DNA of 64,000 bases, taken from positions 10,441 to 74,440 of the forward strand of contig NZ_RBZY01000007.1 in assembly GCF_004022425.1 (NCBI RefSeq), read 5' to 3'. Below are positions 1 through 9,400 of this stretch, one piece after another. The translations under genes and the position numbers were made by a program. This stretch comes from Microbacterium enclense. GTDB lineage: Bacteria; Actinomycetota; Actinomycetes; Actinomycetales; Microbacteriaceae. Every line of letters begins with the position of its first letter. The stretch's first letter is position 1. The notes below the pieces were generated by a model. It searched no databases. It had not been told where the DNA came from and saw nothing but the letters and a program-made list of their open reading frames with translations.

Positions 1-17
1 AGGCGGGACGGGAGGGG

Positions 18-977
18 CTACCGCGCGCGGGTGCGGGGGTCCATCGCCTCGCGCAGCGACTCGCCCAGCAGCGTGAAGCCCAGCGCCGTCACGGCGATGC
101 AGATGCCGGGGAGGAACGCCAGCCACGGCGCGATCGCGAGTTCGGCCTGGGCGTAAGTCAGCATGCGGCCCCACTCGGCGGTCTGCGGAAGCCCGCCGCC
201 GAGCCCGAGGAACGACAGCGCCGCCGCGTCGATGACGGCCGTGGCGAGCGTCAGGGTGCCCTGCACGATGACGGGGCCGACGCTGTTGGGCAGGACGTGC
301 GTCATCGTGATCGTGCGCCGACTGAGGCCGAGGGTCTGTGCGGAGAGCACGTAGTCGGCGCCGCGCTGTTGGAGCATCGATGCGCGGAGCAGGCGCGCGA
401 ACACCGGCACCTGCGAGGCTCCGATCGCGATCATGATCGCCAACTGGCTCTGACCGAGGATCGCGGCGATCGACACCGCGAGCAGCAGGTTCGGCACCGA
501 CAGCAGGATTTCGACGAAGCGCATGACGAGCACGTCGACCCAGCCGCCGAACATCCCGGCGAGAAGACCCAGCGCCATGCCGCCGAGAAGACCCATCGCC
601 GTCGAGATCACGCCGATCTGCAACGACGCCTGCGCACCCCAGATGAGCTTTGACAGAACGTCGCCGCCGAAGCGGTCGAGGCCGAGCGGGAACTCCGCCA
701 ACTCGCCGGGCCCCGGGATGTCGGTCGGGGTGATGAAGCGCTGACCGGGCAGCGACTCGGCCGGGTACGGCGCGAGCAGAGGGGCCAGCGCCGCGACGAG
801 CAGGAACGCCACGACGATGATCGCCCCTATCCACGCCACGGGGCTGCGGCGCAACCGCTGGAAGACGTCGCGCCAGAAGCCGCCGCGGGCCTGCGCCGAC
901 AGGAGCTGGGCGTCGACCACGGCGTTGTCGTCGACGGGGCCGCCGCTGGGGGCGGGAGGGAGGATGCCGGAACTCAA
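18..977 (-). CDS. Dipeptide/oligopeptide-type ABC transporter permease (DppC-like)
   Basis: Inner-membrane permease of a peptide/nickel-class ABC importer, about 319 aa. After a Pro/Gly/Asp-rich cytosolic N-terminus there is a first membrane span (AWIGAIIVVAFLLVAALAPL), a periplasmic loop with the DppC-typical PLGLDRFGGDVLS, then about five spans and the ATPase-contact EAA loop (ADYVLSAQTLGLSRRTI). No ATG fits the family N-terminus; a TTG at 977 that overlaps the upstream stop as TTGA is chosen because it keeps the 4-bp coupling common in this window. It follows the DppB-like permease and binding protein in one operon. The ATPase genes probably lie beyond the left edge. The substrate cannot be read from sequence. 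Confidence 0.85.
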   Translation of the reverse strand: MSSGILPPAPSGGPVDDNAVVDAQLLSAQARGGFWRDVFQRLRRSPVAWIGAIIVVAFLLVAALAPLLAPYPAESLPGQRFITPTDIPGPGELAEFPLGLDRFGGDVLSKLIWGAQASLQIGVISTAMGLLGGMALGLLAGMFGGWVDVLVMRFVEILLSVPNLLLAVSIAAILGQSQLAIMIAIGASQVPVFARLLRASMLQQRGADYVLSAQTLGLSRRTITMTHVLPNSVGPVIVQGTLTLATAVIDAAALSFLGLGGGLPQTAEWGRMLTYAQAELAIAPWLAFLPGICIAVTALGFTLLGESLREAMDPRTRAR

Positions 978-1978
978 CTGACTCTCACTCTCGGGTCGAT
1001 GACGCTGTACGACAGGTCGACGAGCAGGTTGATCAGGGCGTAAGCGATCGCGATGAAGATGATGAAGCCCTGCAGGACCGGGAAGTCGCGCGTGAAGATC
1101 GCGCGCGCCAGGAACTGCCCGATGCCCGGGAAGGCGAACACCGTCTCGGTGAGCACCGCCCCGGCGATGAGGAGCCCCGCCTGCAGGCCCACCGTCGTGA
1201 TGACCGGCAGCATCGCGTTCCGCAGGATGAAGCGGTTGCGCAGCGTCGAGGCGGCGATGCCCTTCGCCCGCCCGGTCCGCACGTAGTCGGCGTTCTGGAC
1301 CTCGAGCACCGACGCGCGCGTGATGCGCACGATGATCGCGAGAGGGATCGTGCCGAGCGCGACGGCCGGAAGCACCAGGTGGAGCACGGCATCCCAGGCC
1401 GCGTCGAACTCCCCGGTCATGATGCCGTCGAGCACGTAGAGGTTCGTGTAGTGCGTCGCGTCGATGCGGGGGTTCTGGCGACCGTCGGAGGGCAGCCATC
1501 CCAGCTGCACCGCGAAGACGTACTTCAGGATGAAGGCGAGGAAGAACACCGGGATCGTGATGCCGATGAGGCTCAGCACGACCGCGATGTGGTCCCACGC
1601 CTTGCCGTGGCGACGTGCGGCCCAGTATCCGAGCGGGATGCCGATCCCCACCGCCACGATCAGCGCACCGATCGACAGTTCGAGAGTGGCGGGGAAGCGA
1701 CGCCAGAACTCCTCGAGCACCGGGCGTCCGGTCTGGATGGAGGAACCGAAGTCACCCGAGAGCAGGCGGCCGAGCCACGTGAAGTACTGCACGTAGAGCG
1801 GCTCGGTGAAGCCGTACAGCTCGTTGATCCGGGCGACGGCCTCGGGGGTAGCCCGTTCGCCGAGCAGCGCGACGGCGGGTCCGCCCGGCAGCGCGCGGAC
1901 CCAGAGGAACAGAAGGACGGAAAGCCCGAACAGCGTCGGGACGAGCAGGAGCAGACGCCTGCCGATGGTGCGGAGCAC
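974..1978 (-). CDS. Dipeptide/oligopeptide-type ABC transporter permease (DppB-like)
   Basis: Partner permease of the same importer, 334 aa, GTG start. It has the DppB layout: a first span at residues 10-28, a large periplasmic region, then five spans, with the EAA loop NADYVRTGRAKGIAAS near residue 230. The C-terminus (DLSYSVIDPRVRVS) matches the conserved end of the family. It lies between the binding-protein gene, from which it is separated by a strong hairpin, and the DppC-like gene, which its stop codon overlaps. Confidence 0.9.
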   Translation of the reverse strand: MLRTIGRRLLLLVPTLFGLSVLLFLWVRALPGGPAVALLGERATPEAVARINELYGFTEPLYVQYFTWLGRLLSGDFGSSIQTGRPVLEEFWRRFPATLELSIGALIVAVGIGIPLGYWAARRHGKAWDHIAVVLSLIGITIPVFFLAFILKYVFAVQLGWLPSDGRQNPRIDATHYTNLYVLDGIMTGEFDAAWDAVLHLVLPAVALGTIPLAIIVRITRASVLEVQNADYVRTGRAKGIAASTLRNRFILRNAMLPVITTVGLQAGLLIAGAVLTETVFAFPGIGQFLARAIFTRDFPVLQGFIIFIAIAYALINLLVDLSYSVIDPRVRVS

Positions 1979-2012
1979 GGGTTCTCACAGGGCTCGGGGG
2001 CGGGGGGACGCG

Positions 2013-2058
2013 GGATGCCGCGGGCCCGGCGCCACGGGGGCGCCGGGCCGCGGCATCC
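2013..2058. terminator. Intercistronic hairpin between dppA-like and dppB-like genes
   Basis: Arms of 21 and 20 bases (2013-2033 and 2039-2058) pair almost completely, with one bulged base and a five-base loop. The arms begin and end with GGATGCC and GGCATCC. It sits just after the binding-protein stop and has no T run, so it may act as a partial terminator or as a 3' stabiliser giving more binding protein than permease; this is inference from position. Confidence 0.65.
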
Positions 2059-2061
2059 GGA

Positions 2062-3726
2062 TCACTCTGAGAGGGTGATCTCGTTGTAGACCTCGTCCTG
2101 CACGGGGCTGGCCGGGTACGACGTCACGCGCGAGGCGAAGGCCAGCGTCGGGACGGGGTTGGCCAGCGGCACACCCGGCAGGAACTGCGCGATCTGCTCG
2201 TTGACCGCCTGGTAGGCCGGCTCCTGTTCGTCCTCGGTCGCGAGGCCGCGGGCCGAGGTGAGGGCCGAGAACAGCTCCGCGTTGTCGAAGCCCCACTCGT
2301 TCGAGGGACCGCCGAAGAACGTGCCCACGAAGTTGTCGGGGTCGTTGTAGTCGCCGGTCCAGCCGAGGAGGTGGATGCCGTGGTCGGCGCCGCCCTGGAT
2401 GAGATCGAGGTACTCGCCCCATTCGTTCGACACCGGGTTCACGACGATGCCCACGGCCTGCAGCTGCGACTGGAGGTTGGTGAAGATCTGCTCGGGGTTG
2501 GGCATATACGGCCGCGAGATGTTGACGGGGTAGTTGAACGTCAGGGTCAGCGGGTTGGCCTCGGTGAAGCCCGCCTCGGCCAGCAGAGCCGTGGCGGCCG
2601 CCTGGTCGAAGTCGTACGTGGTGACGTCGGGGTTGAACCCGATGACGCTGTCGGGCATGAACTGGGATGCCACGGTGGTGCCCTCGGGCAGCACCTGGGT
2701 GACCAGCTGCTCCTTGTCGATCGCCCGGGCGATGGCCTCGCGCACGCGAGGATCGGCCAGCGCCGGATCGGCCTGGTTCATGCCGAGGTAGAGGATGTTG
2801 AACGGATCGCGGTTGACGAGCATGTAGCCCGCGCTCTCGAGAGCGCCGAGGTCGGCGGGGGCGACGAGGTCGTAGCCGTCGATCGAGCCCGATTCGAGCG
2901 CCTGACGGCGAGCCGTGGTGTCGCCGATGACGCGGAAGATGACCTGCTGGACCTGGCCCTGCTCGCCCCAGTAACCGTCGTACGCGCTGACGGTCGCGTC
3001 GGCGCCGGGCTCCCACGAGTCGAAACGGAACGGGCCGGTGCCGGTCGGGTGCGCCTGCGCGTACTCGCTGAGCGTCGGCGCCTCGGAGGTGCCGCCCACC
3101 TCGTCGGCCGCGTACTCCTCGAGGGCCGTCGGGCTCTGAATCGCGAACGCGGGAAGCGACAGCGCCGGAATGAACCCCGCGAACGGCTCGGTCAGGGTGA
3201 TGGTCACCTCGCTCGGGCTCGCGGCCTCGCACCCGCCGTAGATCGAGGTGCCGGTGTCGGCGTAGCCGCGCATGATCTTGCCCCAGTAGTACGACAGGCT
3301 CTCGGACTGCGCGATACCGGTGAAGTTGTTCTGGCGGTCGAAGTTGAAGCACACCGCATCGGCGTCGAACTCGGTGCCGTCGTGGAAGGTCACGCCCTCT
3401 TTGAGCTGGAACGTGTACGAGAGGCCGTCGTCGGACTGCTCCCAGCTCTCGGCGAGCATCGGGGCGGGGTCGGCCGTTCCGGACTCGACACCGACGAGAC
3501 CCTCGAAGATCTGGCGGGAGATGCGGAACGACTCCCCGTCGCTCGCGAACGCCGGGTCGAGGCTGGACGGGTCGCCGGACGCGCCGAAGACGAACGTCGA
3601 GTCGACGTCTCCGGTGGCGCCGCCGCCGTCGTCGTCGCGCTGGCTCGTGCACGCCGAGAGGGCGAGAGCACCGATCGCGAGCACCGAGCCGCCGATGAGC
3701 AGGCGTCGTCGAAGAGAACCTTGCAT
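2062..3726 (-). CDS. ABC transporter substrate-binding lipoprotein (DppA/OppA-like)
   Basis: Extracytoplasmic solute-binding protein, SBP family 5, 554 aa. The N-terminus MQGSLRRRLL is followed by a hydrophobic stretch and a lipobox ending LALSAC with Cys26 as the lipidation site, then a Ser/Thr/Asp/Gly linker. The mature part has the family-5 pattern (GDPSSLDPAFASDGESF, LKEGVTFHDGTEFDADAV). The ATG at 3726 is preferred over upstream starts because it places the signal peptide correctly and has GGAAGG nine bases upstream. It is the first gene of the importer operon. Location beside nitrogen genes suggests a nitrogen-containing ligand, but nothing in the sequence fixes it. Confidence 0.92.
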   Translation of the reverse strand: MQGSLRRRLLIGGSVLAIGALALSACTSQRDDDGGGATGDVDSTFVFGASGDPSSLDPAFASDGESFRISRQIFEGLVGVESGTADPAPMLAESWEQSDDGLSYTFQLKEGVTFHDGTEFDADAVCFNFDRQNNFTGIAQSESLSYYWGKIMRGYADTGTSIYGGCEAASPSEVTITLTEPFAGFIPALSLPAFAIQSPTALEEYAADEVGGTSEAPTLSEYAQAHPTGTGPFRFDSWEPGADATVSAYDGYWGEQGQVQQVIFRVIGDTTARRQALESGSIDGYDLVAPADLGALESAGYMLVNRDPFNILYLGMNQADPALADPRVREAIARAIDKEQLVTQVLPEGTTVASQFMPDSVIGFNPDVTTYDFDQAAATALLAEAGFTEANPLTLTFNYPVNISRPYMPNPEQIFTNLQSQLQAVGIVVNPVSNEWGEYLDLIQGGADHGIHLLGWTGDYNDPDNFVGTFFGGPSNEWGFDNAELFSALTSARGLATEDEQEPAYQAVNEQIAQFLPGVPLANPVPTLAFASRVTSYPASPVQDEVYNEITLSE

Positions 3727-3879
3727 TTTCTGTTGCCTTCCGGGGGGGAGAAAGGAGCAGGTCGACGGCGCTGTCCACAACGTCGTGCCGCGCTCCGTTT
3801 TGCTGTTCCCCCGACCGTACATGCAGACGCGCGTCGCGCCCATTGCCCGCGCGTATCGATCGTGTTTCGGCCGACGGGC

Positions 3880-3944
3880 CGCGTGAGGGGTCAAGAAGTG
3901 TCGCTTCACGGGCTCCCAGGCGACACTTATCGACCCCTCACGCG
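3880..3944. repeat. Long intergenic inverted repeat
   Basis: Two 25-base arms (3880-3904 and 3920-3944) are reverse complements except at two positions and flank a 15-base loop. Each arm contains TGAGGGGTC and AAGTGTCGC. It lies just downstream of the MBL-hydrolase stop and upstream of the transporter operon. It could terminate the guanidine/urea operon, but the absence of a T run and the arm length suggest a REP-like mobile intergenic repeat. The rest of 3727-3948 shows no gene. Confidence 0.8.
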
Positions 3945-3948
3945 GGAG

Positions 3949-4779
3949 TCACCGGGAGCGGACGATCGCGGACCACACCGGGAAATCCGGGTCGTGGGCG
4001 GGCCACACCTCGGACGACGGGGCGCGGTGAAGGGATGCCAGGCGCGAGATCGCGTGGTCGGCGAGCGCGGGGCCGTCGGGTCCCACCGTCGAACCGCAGC
4101 GGACCTCGCGCTCGATGTTGTCGAGCAGGTCCGCGGCGTCTCCCGCCAGGACGACGGTGCGCTCGGGCAGCTCCACGACGAACGACTGGTGCCCCGGGGT
4201 GTGGCCGGACGTGTCGATCGCGGCCAGACCCGCGGCCAGCGGCGTATCGCCGTCGAGGAGGCCCAGCGTGAGGCCGTCGCGATCGAGGTCGGCGCGGAAC
4301 AGGAAGTCGCCCCGCGGGTCCGTCGTCTCGCGCACGTGCTGCCACTCCCGTCGCTGCACGAGCAACGGCTGGTCGGAGGCGAGCAGGCGGGCGGCGCCGG
4401 TGTGGTCGAAGTGGGAGTGCGTGAGCAGTGCCGCCGCGAGATCGGCGAGGTCGAGCCCGGCCTCGCTGATCTGATCGACCAGCGGGTCGCCGGGCGGCAC
4501 GATCGGGGCGTAGTTCTCGTAGTCGAAGGATGCCGTGCGCGTGGCGCGGTCGCGGATGCGCGCCGGGTCGAACCCGCCGTCCACGAGCACCCACCCCTCG
4601 TCGAACACGACCGCTACCGCCGTCACCGGCTCCATGAGGAACCGGAAGCTGCTGCCGCCCTCCAGCGAGACGGCCTCGGGGATCGGCTCGTACGCCACGA
4701 CCATGGGCACGAGACGGCGGGGCCGCCCGCTCAACCGCAGCGACGGAAGCGACGTGAAGTCGACGACCGTCGAACTCAC
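3949..4779 (-). CDS. MBL-fold metallo-hydrolase, N-acyl-homoserine-lactonase-like
   Basis: A 276-aa metallo-beta-lactamase-fold hydrolase. The dinuclear zinc motif HSHFDH is at residues 121-126, with further ligands in HTPGHQSF, in GDAADLLDN and in WPAHDPDF, which is the ligand order of AHL lactonases and related hydrolases. GTG at 4779 overlaps the allophanate hydrolase stop as GTGA, so it is the last gene of the operon. Quorum-quenching lactonase activity is possible, but the operon context suggests hydrolysis of a side product or small amide/lactone from guanidine or urea metabolism. The exact substrate is unknown. Confidence 0.85.
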   Translation of the reverse strand: MSSTVVDFTSLPSLRLSGRPRRLVPMVVAYEPIPEAVSLEGGSSFRFLMEPVTAVAVVFDEGWVLVDGGFDPARIRDRATRTASFDYENYAPIVPPGDPLVDQISEAGLDLADLAAALLTHSHFDHTGAARLLASDQPLLVQRREWQHVRETTDPRGDFLFRADLDRDGLTLGLLDGDTPLAAGLAAIDTSGHTPGHQSFVVELPERTVVLAGDAADLLDNIEREVRCGSTVGPDGPALADHAISRLASLHRAPSSEVWPAHDPDFPVWSAIVRSR

Positions 4780-6446
4780 GCCGTCGCCGCCCGGTACGCG
4801 CGCCAGCCGCCGTGCGCGGTGATATCGCTCGCCCCCTCCAGGGCGACGGCCTCGCACAGGAATCCAGCGACGTTCGACCCGTCCGCGAGCACCGCGGAAC
4901 CGATCCCCATGGGCGCGGGCAGATCCGCGACGAAGCGTCCGAACCCCGCGGCCGGAAGCCGCCACACCTCCCCCGCGATCGCGGCCCCGCCCTCGGCCAC
5001 CCGGGCGAGGCCCGGCTTCGGGGGAACCGTGTCGAGCGCGTACAGCCGGTACTGCGCGCCGGTCTCCACCTCGGCGAGGAACGTTCCGCCCGCGGCGACG
5101 AGCTGGTGGTTCAGCGGCTGTCCGCGCAGGTGCGCGCCCACGACCAGCAGGTCGACGGACGGCGCCTGGATACGCTCGGCGAGCTGCGCGAGCGTGCGGT
5201 CGGCGAAGGGCGCACCGGTGAGCATCACGCCGAAGGCCCGGCCGCCCACGACCCCCGCGGGCACGGCGAGGGCGCTCCGGTCGAGCAGGTTCGCGAAGTT
5301 CGTGTATCGGCCCATGCGGCTGTTCGCGCCGACCGGGTCGGCGGCGACTTCGTCGAGGGTCGGATGCCACGTGGTCGTCGGCGTGAGCAGTGCCACGGTT
5401 CCGTCGAGTCGGCGCAGTCCCTCGGCCCCGAGGCGGTCGAGACGCTCGCGGTCGCGGAAGTAGTCCGCGGCCCGCGCCTCGGCCCCGGCGAGCACGATGC
5501 CGGCCACCGTCGGGTCGAGGTCGGTGCCGACGAGCTCGGGGTGGGCGGCGATGAAGTCGCCCACCGCCGCCGTGCGCTCGGCCACGAACGCGCCGCCGTA
5601 GAGCAGCGACGCGGCTTCGAGGAGCGGCGCGATGTCGACCTCCACGATCTCGACGCCGGAGGCGGCGAGCGCCGCAACCACGCCGGCGAACGCCTCGGCC
5701 CAGCCGTCGGCGAGACCCTCGAGATGCTCCGCCGTCGGGACGGCCACGCGCGGGCGCGCGTCCAGCGGTGGGGCGGGGCGGTCCTCGCGACCGAGCGGGT
5801 CGATCCCGTCGGGGCCGGCCATGAGCTCGGCGGCGGCACGGGCGGCGGCCAGGTCGCGCGCGAACACCGTGACGCAGTCGAGCGTGCGGCACGCGGGCAC
5901 GACCCCGGTGGCGGGCACGAGCCCGACCGTGGGCTTGACGCCCACGATGCCGTTGAGCGCGGCGGGGACGCGGCCCGACCCCGCGGTGTCGGTGCCGAGC
6001 GCCAGGTCGACGATGCCGAGGGCCACGGCCACGGCCGAGCCGGAGCTGGAGCCGCCCGAGATGCGAGTCGGGTCCCACGCGTTGCGGACGGCGCCGAACG
6101 GGCTGCGGGTCCCGACGAGGCCGGTGGCGAACTGGTCGAGGTTCGTCTTGCCGATCACCACGGCCCCGGCGGCGCGGAGCCGCGCCACCGAGGTCGCGTC
6201 GCGCTCCGGACGGTACGCGTACGCGCGGCTCCCGGCCGTCGTCGGCATCCCCTCGACGTCGATATTGTCCTTGACGGCGGCGACCGTGCTGGCCAGCGGC
6301 AGGCGCTCCCCGGCCGCGACTCCGAGGTCGACCTCGGCCGCCTCGGCGAGCGCGTCGTCCTCGTCGCGGACCGAGATCCACACCTCGGGGCGGTCCACCT
6401 CGCGCATCCGGGCGTAGGCGGCCCGGACCCGCTCGACGGCGCTCAC
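4776..6446 (-). CDS. atzF: Allophanate hydrolase
   Basis: Cytosolic amidase-signature enzyme, 556 aa, which cleaves allophanate to two ammonia and two CO2. The N-terminal amidase domain shows the Ser-cisSer-Lys triad: Lys59 in AAVKDNID, serines in GGSSSGSA near residue 133, and nucleophile Ser157 in GTDTAGSGR. The roughly 120-residue C-terminal domain (AVEVETGAQYRLYALDTVPPK-like region, then the GFGRFV stretch) is the AtzF/DUR1,2 allophanate hydrolase domain. GTG at 6446 overlaps the carboxylase stop. It takes the product of the upstream carboxylase and DUF1989 proteins, completing ATP-dependent guanidine or urea breakdown. Confidence 0.93.
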   Translation of the reverse strand: MSAVERVRAAYARMREVDRPEVWISVRDEDDALAEAAEVDLGVAAGERLPLASTVAAVKDNIDVEGMPTTAGSRAYAYRPERDATSVARLRAAGAVVIGKTNLDQFATGLVGTRSPFGAVRNAWDPTRISGGSSSGSAVAVALGIVDLALGTDTAGSGRVPAALNGIVGVKPTVGLVPATGVVPACRTLDCVTVFARDLAAARAAAELMAGPDGIDPLGREDRPAPPLDARPRVAVPTAEHLEGLADGWAEAFAGVVAALAASGVEIVEVDIAPLLEAASLLYGGAFVAERTAAVGDFIAAHPELVGTDLDPTVAGIVLAGAEARAADYFRDRERLDRLGAEGLRRLDGTVALLTPTTTWHPTLDEVAADPVGANSRMGRYTNFANLLDRSALAVPAGVVGGRAFGVMLTGAPFADRTLAQLAERIQAPSVDLLVVGAHLRGQPLNHQLVAAGGTFLAEVETGAQYRLYALDTVPPKPGLARVAEGGAAIAGEVWRLPAAGFGRFVADLPAPMGIGSAVLADGSNVAGFLCEAVALEGASDITAHGGWRAYRAATA

Positions 6447-9400
6447 GCGTCCACCGCCACGGCCGCGAGCAGCTGACCGGCGGCGACCGTCTCGCCCGGC
6501 CGCACGAACACCTCGGCGACGGTCCCCGTCACCGGCGACCCGATCGGGGTCTCCATCTTCATCGCCTCCAGCACGATCATCTTCTGCTCCTTCTCCACGG
6601 CCGCGCCCTGCGCGGCATCCACTCTCCACACCGCGGCCGCGAACGGCGCGGTCACCCCCACCGTGCCAGGCGGCAGCTCGCCGCCCGCGGTCGGGGCAGC
6701 CGCCGGCGCCTCGTCGACGCGGTCGAACTCGCCGCTGGCCCGCCACCGTTCGCGCTCCTCGTCGAAGGCGCGGCGCTGGCGCTCACGGAACTGCTCGATC
6801 CCCGGTGCCTCGTCGGCGAGGAAGCGCTCGTACTCGGCCAGGGCGAATTCGCCCTCGACGGTCTCGAAGTTCCCGCGCCCGGCATCCACGTCCGCCCGCA
6901 GGTCGAGGAGTTCCTCGGCCGAGACGGGATACCACCGGATGCGGTCGAAGAACCGCAGCGCCCACGGGTTCTCGGTGAACAGCCCGCCGCGGCGGAAGCG
7001 ATTCCAGATCTGGACCGTGCGGCCGACGAATTGGTAGCCGCCGGGGCCCTCCATGCCGTAGATGCACATGTACGCGCCGCCGATGCCGACGGAGTTCTCG
7101 GCCGTCCACGTCCGCGCCGGGTTGTACTTCGTCGTGACGAGGCGGTGGCGCGGGTCGAGCGGTGTCGCCACCGGTGCGCCGAGGTACACGTCGCCGAGGC
7201 CCATCACGAGGTACTGCGCGTCGAACACGGTGCGGTAGACGTCGTCGACGCTGTCGAGACCGTTGATGCGGCGAATGAACTCGATGTTCCACGGCGTCCA
7301 CGGGGCGTCGTCGCGCACACCCGCCATGTACCGCTCGATCGCCAGCCGCGTCGCGGGGTCGTCCCACGACAGCGGCAGGCGCACCTCGCGCGACGGCACG
7401 ACGAGCTCGGACGTGGGCGGCAGATCGTCGTCGAGCTCGCGCAGCAGCCCCACGAGTTGCGACGCGCGCAGCACCGAGGCATCCGTGTGCACCTGGAGCG
7501 ACCGGATGCCGGGGGTGACGTCGAGGATGCCTCGCGGCGCTTCTTGCGCGAGGCGTTCCTGCAGCGCGTGCACGCGCATCCGCAGGCCCAGGTCGAGCAC
7601 CTGGTCGCCGAACTCGACGAGGACGTTGTCGTCGCCGTCGCGGCGGTAGGTGGTCCGCGGGCGCAGCACGCGCTCCCCCTCGACCTCGGCCTCGCGCGAG
7701 GCGATGACGCCGTCGTCGCCGTCGCCGGCTCCCACGAGGGGCGGAGCGGCGACCGCCGGGTCGAGCGACGCCGCGTCGGCCTCGCGCACCGGCGCGAACC
7801 GCACGACGTCTCCCGGCCGCAACTGCCCGAGCTTCCAGAGATCCGCGGATGCCACGACCACCGGACACACGAACCCGCCCAGGCTCGGCCCGTCGGGGCC
7901 GAGGAGCACGGGGGTGTCGCCGGTGAAGTCGAGCGCGCCGACGGCGTACGGCGTGTCGTGGATGTTGGAGGGGTGCAGCCCCGCTTCGCCGCCGTCGATG
8001 CGCGCCCAGGTGGGCTTCGGACCGGTGAGGCGCACACCGGTGCGGGCGGAATTGACCTGCACCCGGTACTCCGCGCGGTACAGCGCGTCGATGTCGTCGC
8101 GGGTGAAGAACTCGGGAGCGCCGTGCGGACCCTCGGTCACGGCGATCACCCACCAGTCGGCGATGTGGGGACGCCGATCGAGAGGCGTCGGCGCCGGGTC
8201 GGCGACCGCGGCGGCGCCGGGACGGAGCACGTCTCCGGTCACGAGCGCCCGGCCGCCGTGCCCGCCGAAGCCGCCGAGCGTGAAGGTCGACGCGCTGCCG
8301 AGGTACTGAGGCACGTCGATGCCGCCGCGCACCGCGAGGAAAACGCGCATGCCCGGGCCCTCGGCGGTGCCGATGCGCAGCACGCCGCCCGCGGGAACCT
8401 CGATCGGCTCCCACTGCGCGGCGGCGACCCCGTCGACCTCGACCGCGACCGGCGCTCCGGTCACCGCGACGACCGAGGCCACGCTGAAGCGCAGGGTCGG
8501 GCCGGTGAGCGTGATCTCCAGGCCCGGCGCACCCTCGGGGTTGCCGACGGCGAGGTTGGCCTCGCGGAAGGACACGGCATCCATGGGCCCCGACGGCGGA
8601 ACGCCGACCTGCCAATACCCGACGCGTCCGGGGAGGTCCTGCACGGTGGTGAGCATGCCGGCATCCATCACGTCGATGCGGGGGTCGGGGTCGCGCGCGT
8701 CGTCGAGGGTGCCGGTGTCGTGCGCCACGGCGCGGACGCGCGGGTCGTCCACGATCTCGCGGATCATGCCGGCGCCGGTGACGATGCCGTCGATCCGCGT
8801 GTCGGCGAGCGCGGCGGACAGCCGGTCGAGGGCCGCGTCGCGATCGGCGCCGTACGCGATGACCTTGCCGAGCAGCGGGTCGTAGAACGGCGACACCTCG
8901 CTGCCCGCCTCGACCCAGGCGTCGACCCGGATGCCGTCGCCCTCGGGCAGCTGCACGGCGGTGACGAGTCCGGTGGACGGGGTGTTGCCGCGATCGGGGT
9001 CTTCGGCGTAGATGCGGGCCTCGACCGCGTGCCCGCGGGGTTCGCGGGCCTCGTCGAACAGCGCGTCGGGCACCGCGGTGGGACCGCCGCCGGCGAGGTC
9101 GAGCATGAGGCCGACGAGGTCGACGCCGAACACCGCCTCGGTGACGGGGTGCTCGACCTGCAGGCGCGCGTTGACCTCGAGGAAGTAGGCACGCTCCGCT
9201 ACGGGATCGTAGACGAACTCGGCGGTGCCCGCGGAGCGGTAGCGGATGCCGGATGCCAGCGCCGCGGCGGTGCGGTGCAGTTCCGCGCGCACCGCGTCGG
9301 GGAGTCCGGGCGCCGGCGCCTCCTCGACGACCTTCTGGTTGCGGCGCTGCAGCGAGCAGTCGCGGTCGCCGAGGACCGCGACGCGGCCCGCGCCGTCGCC

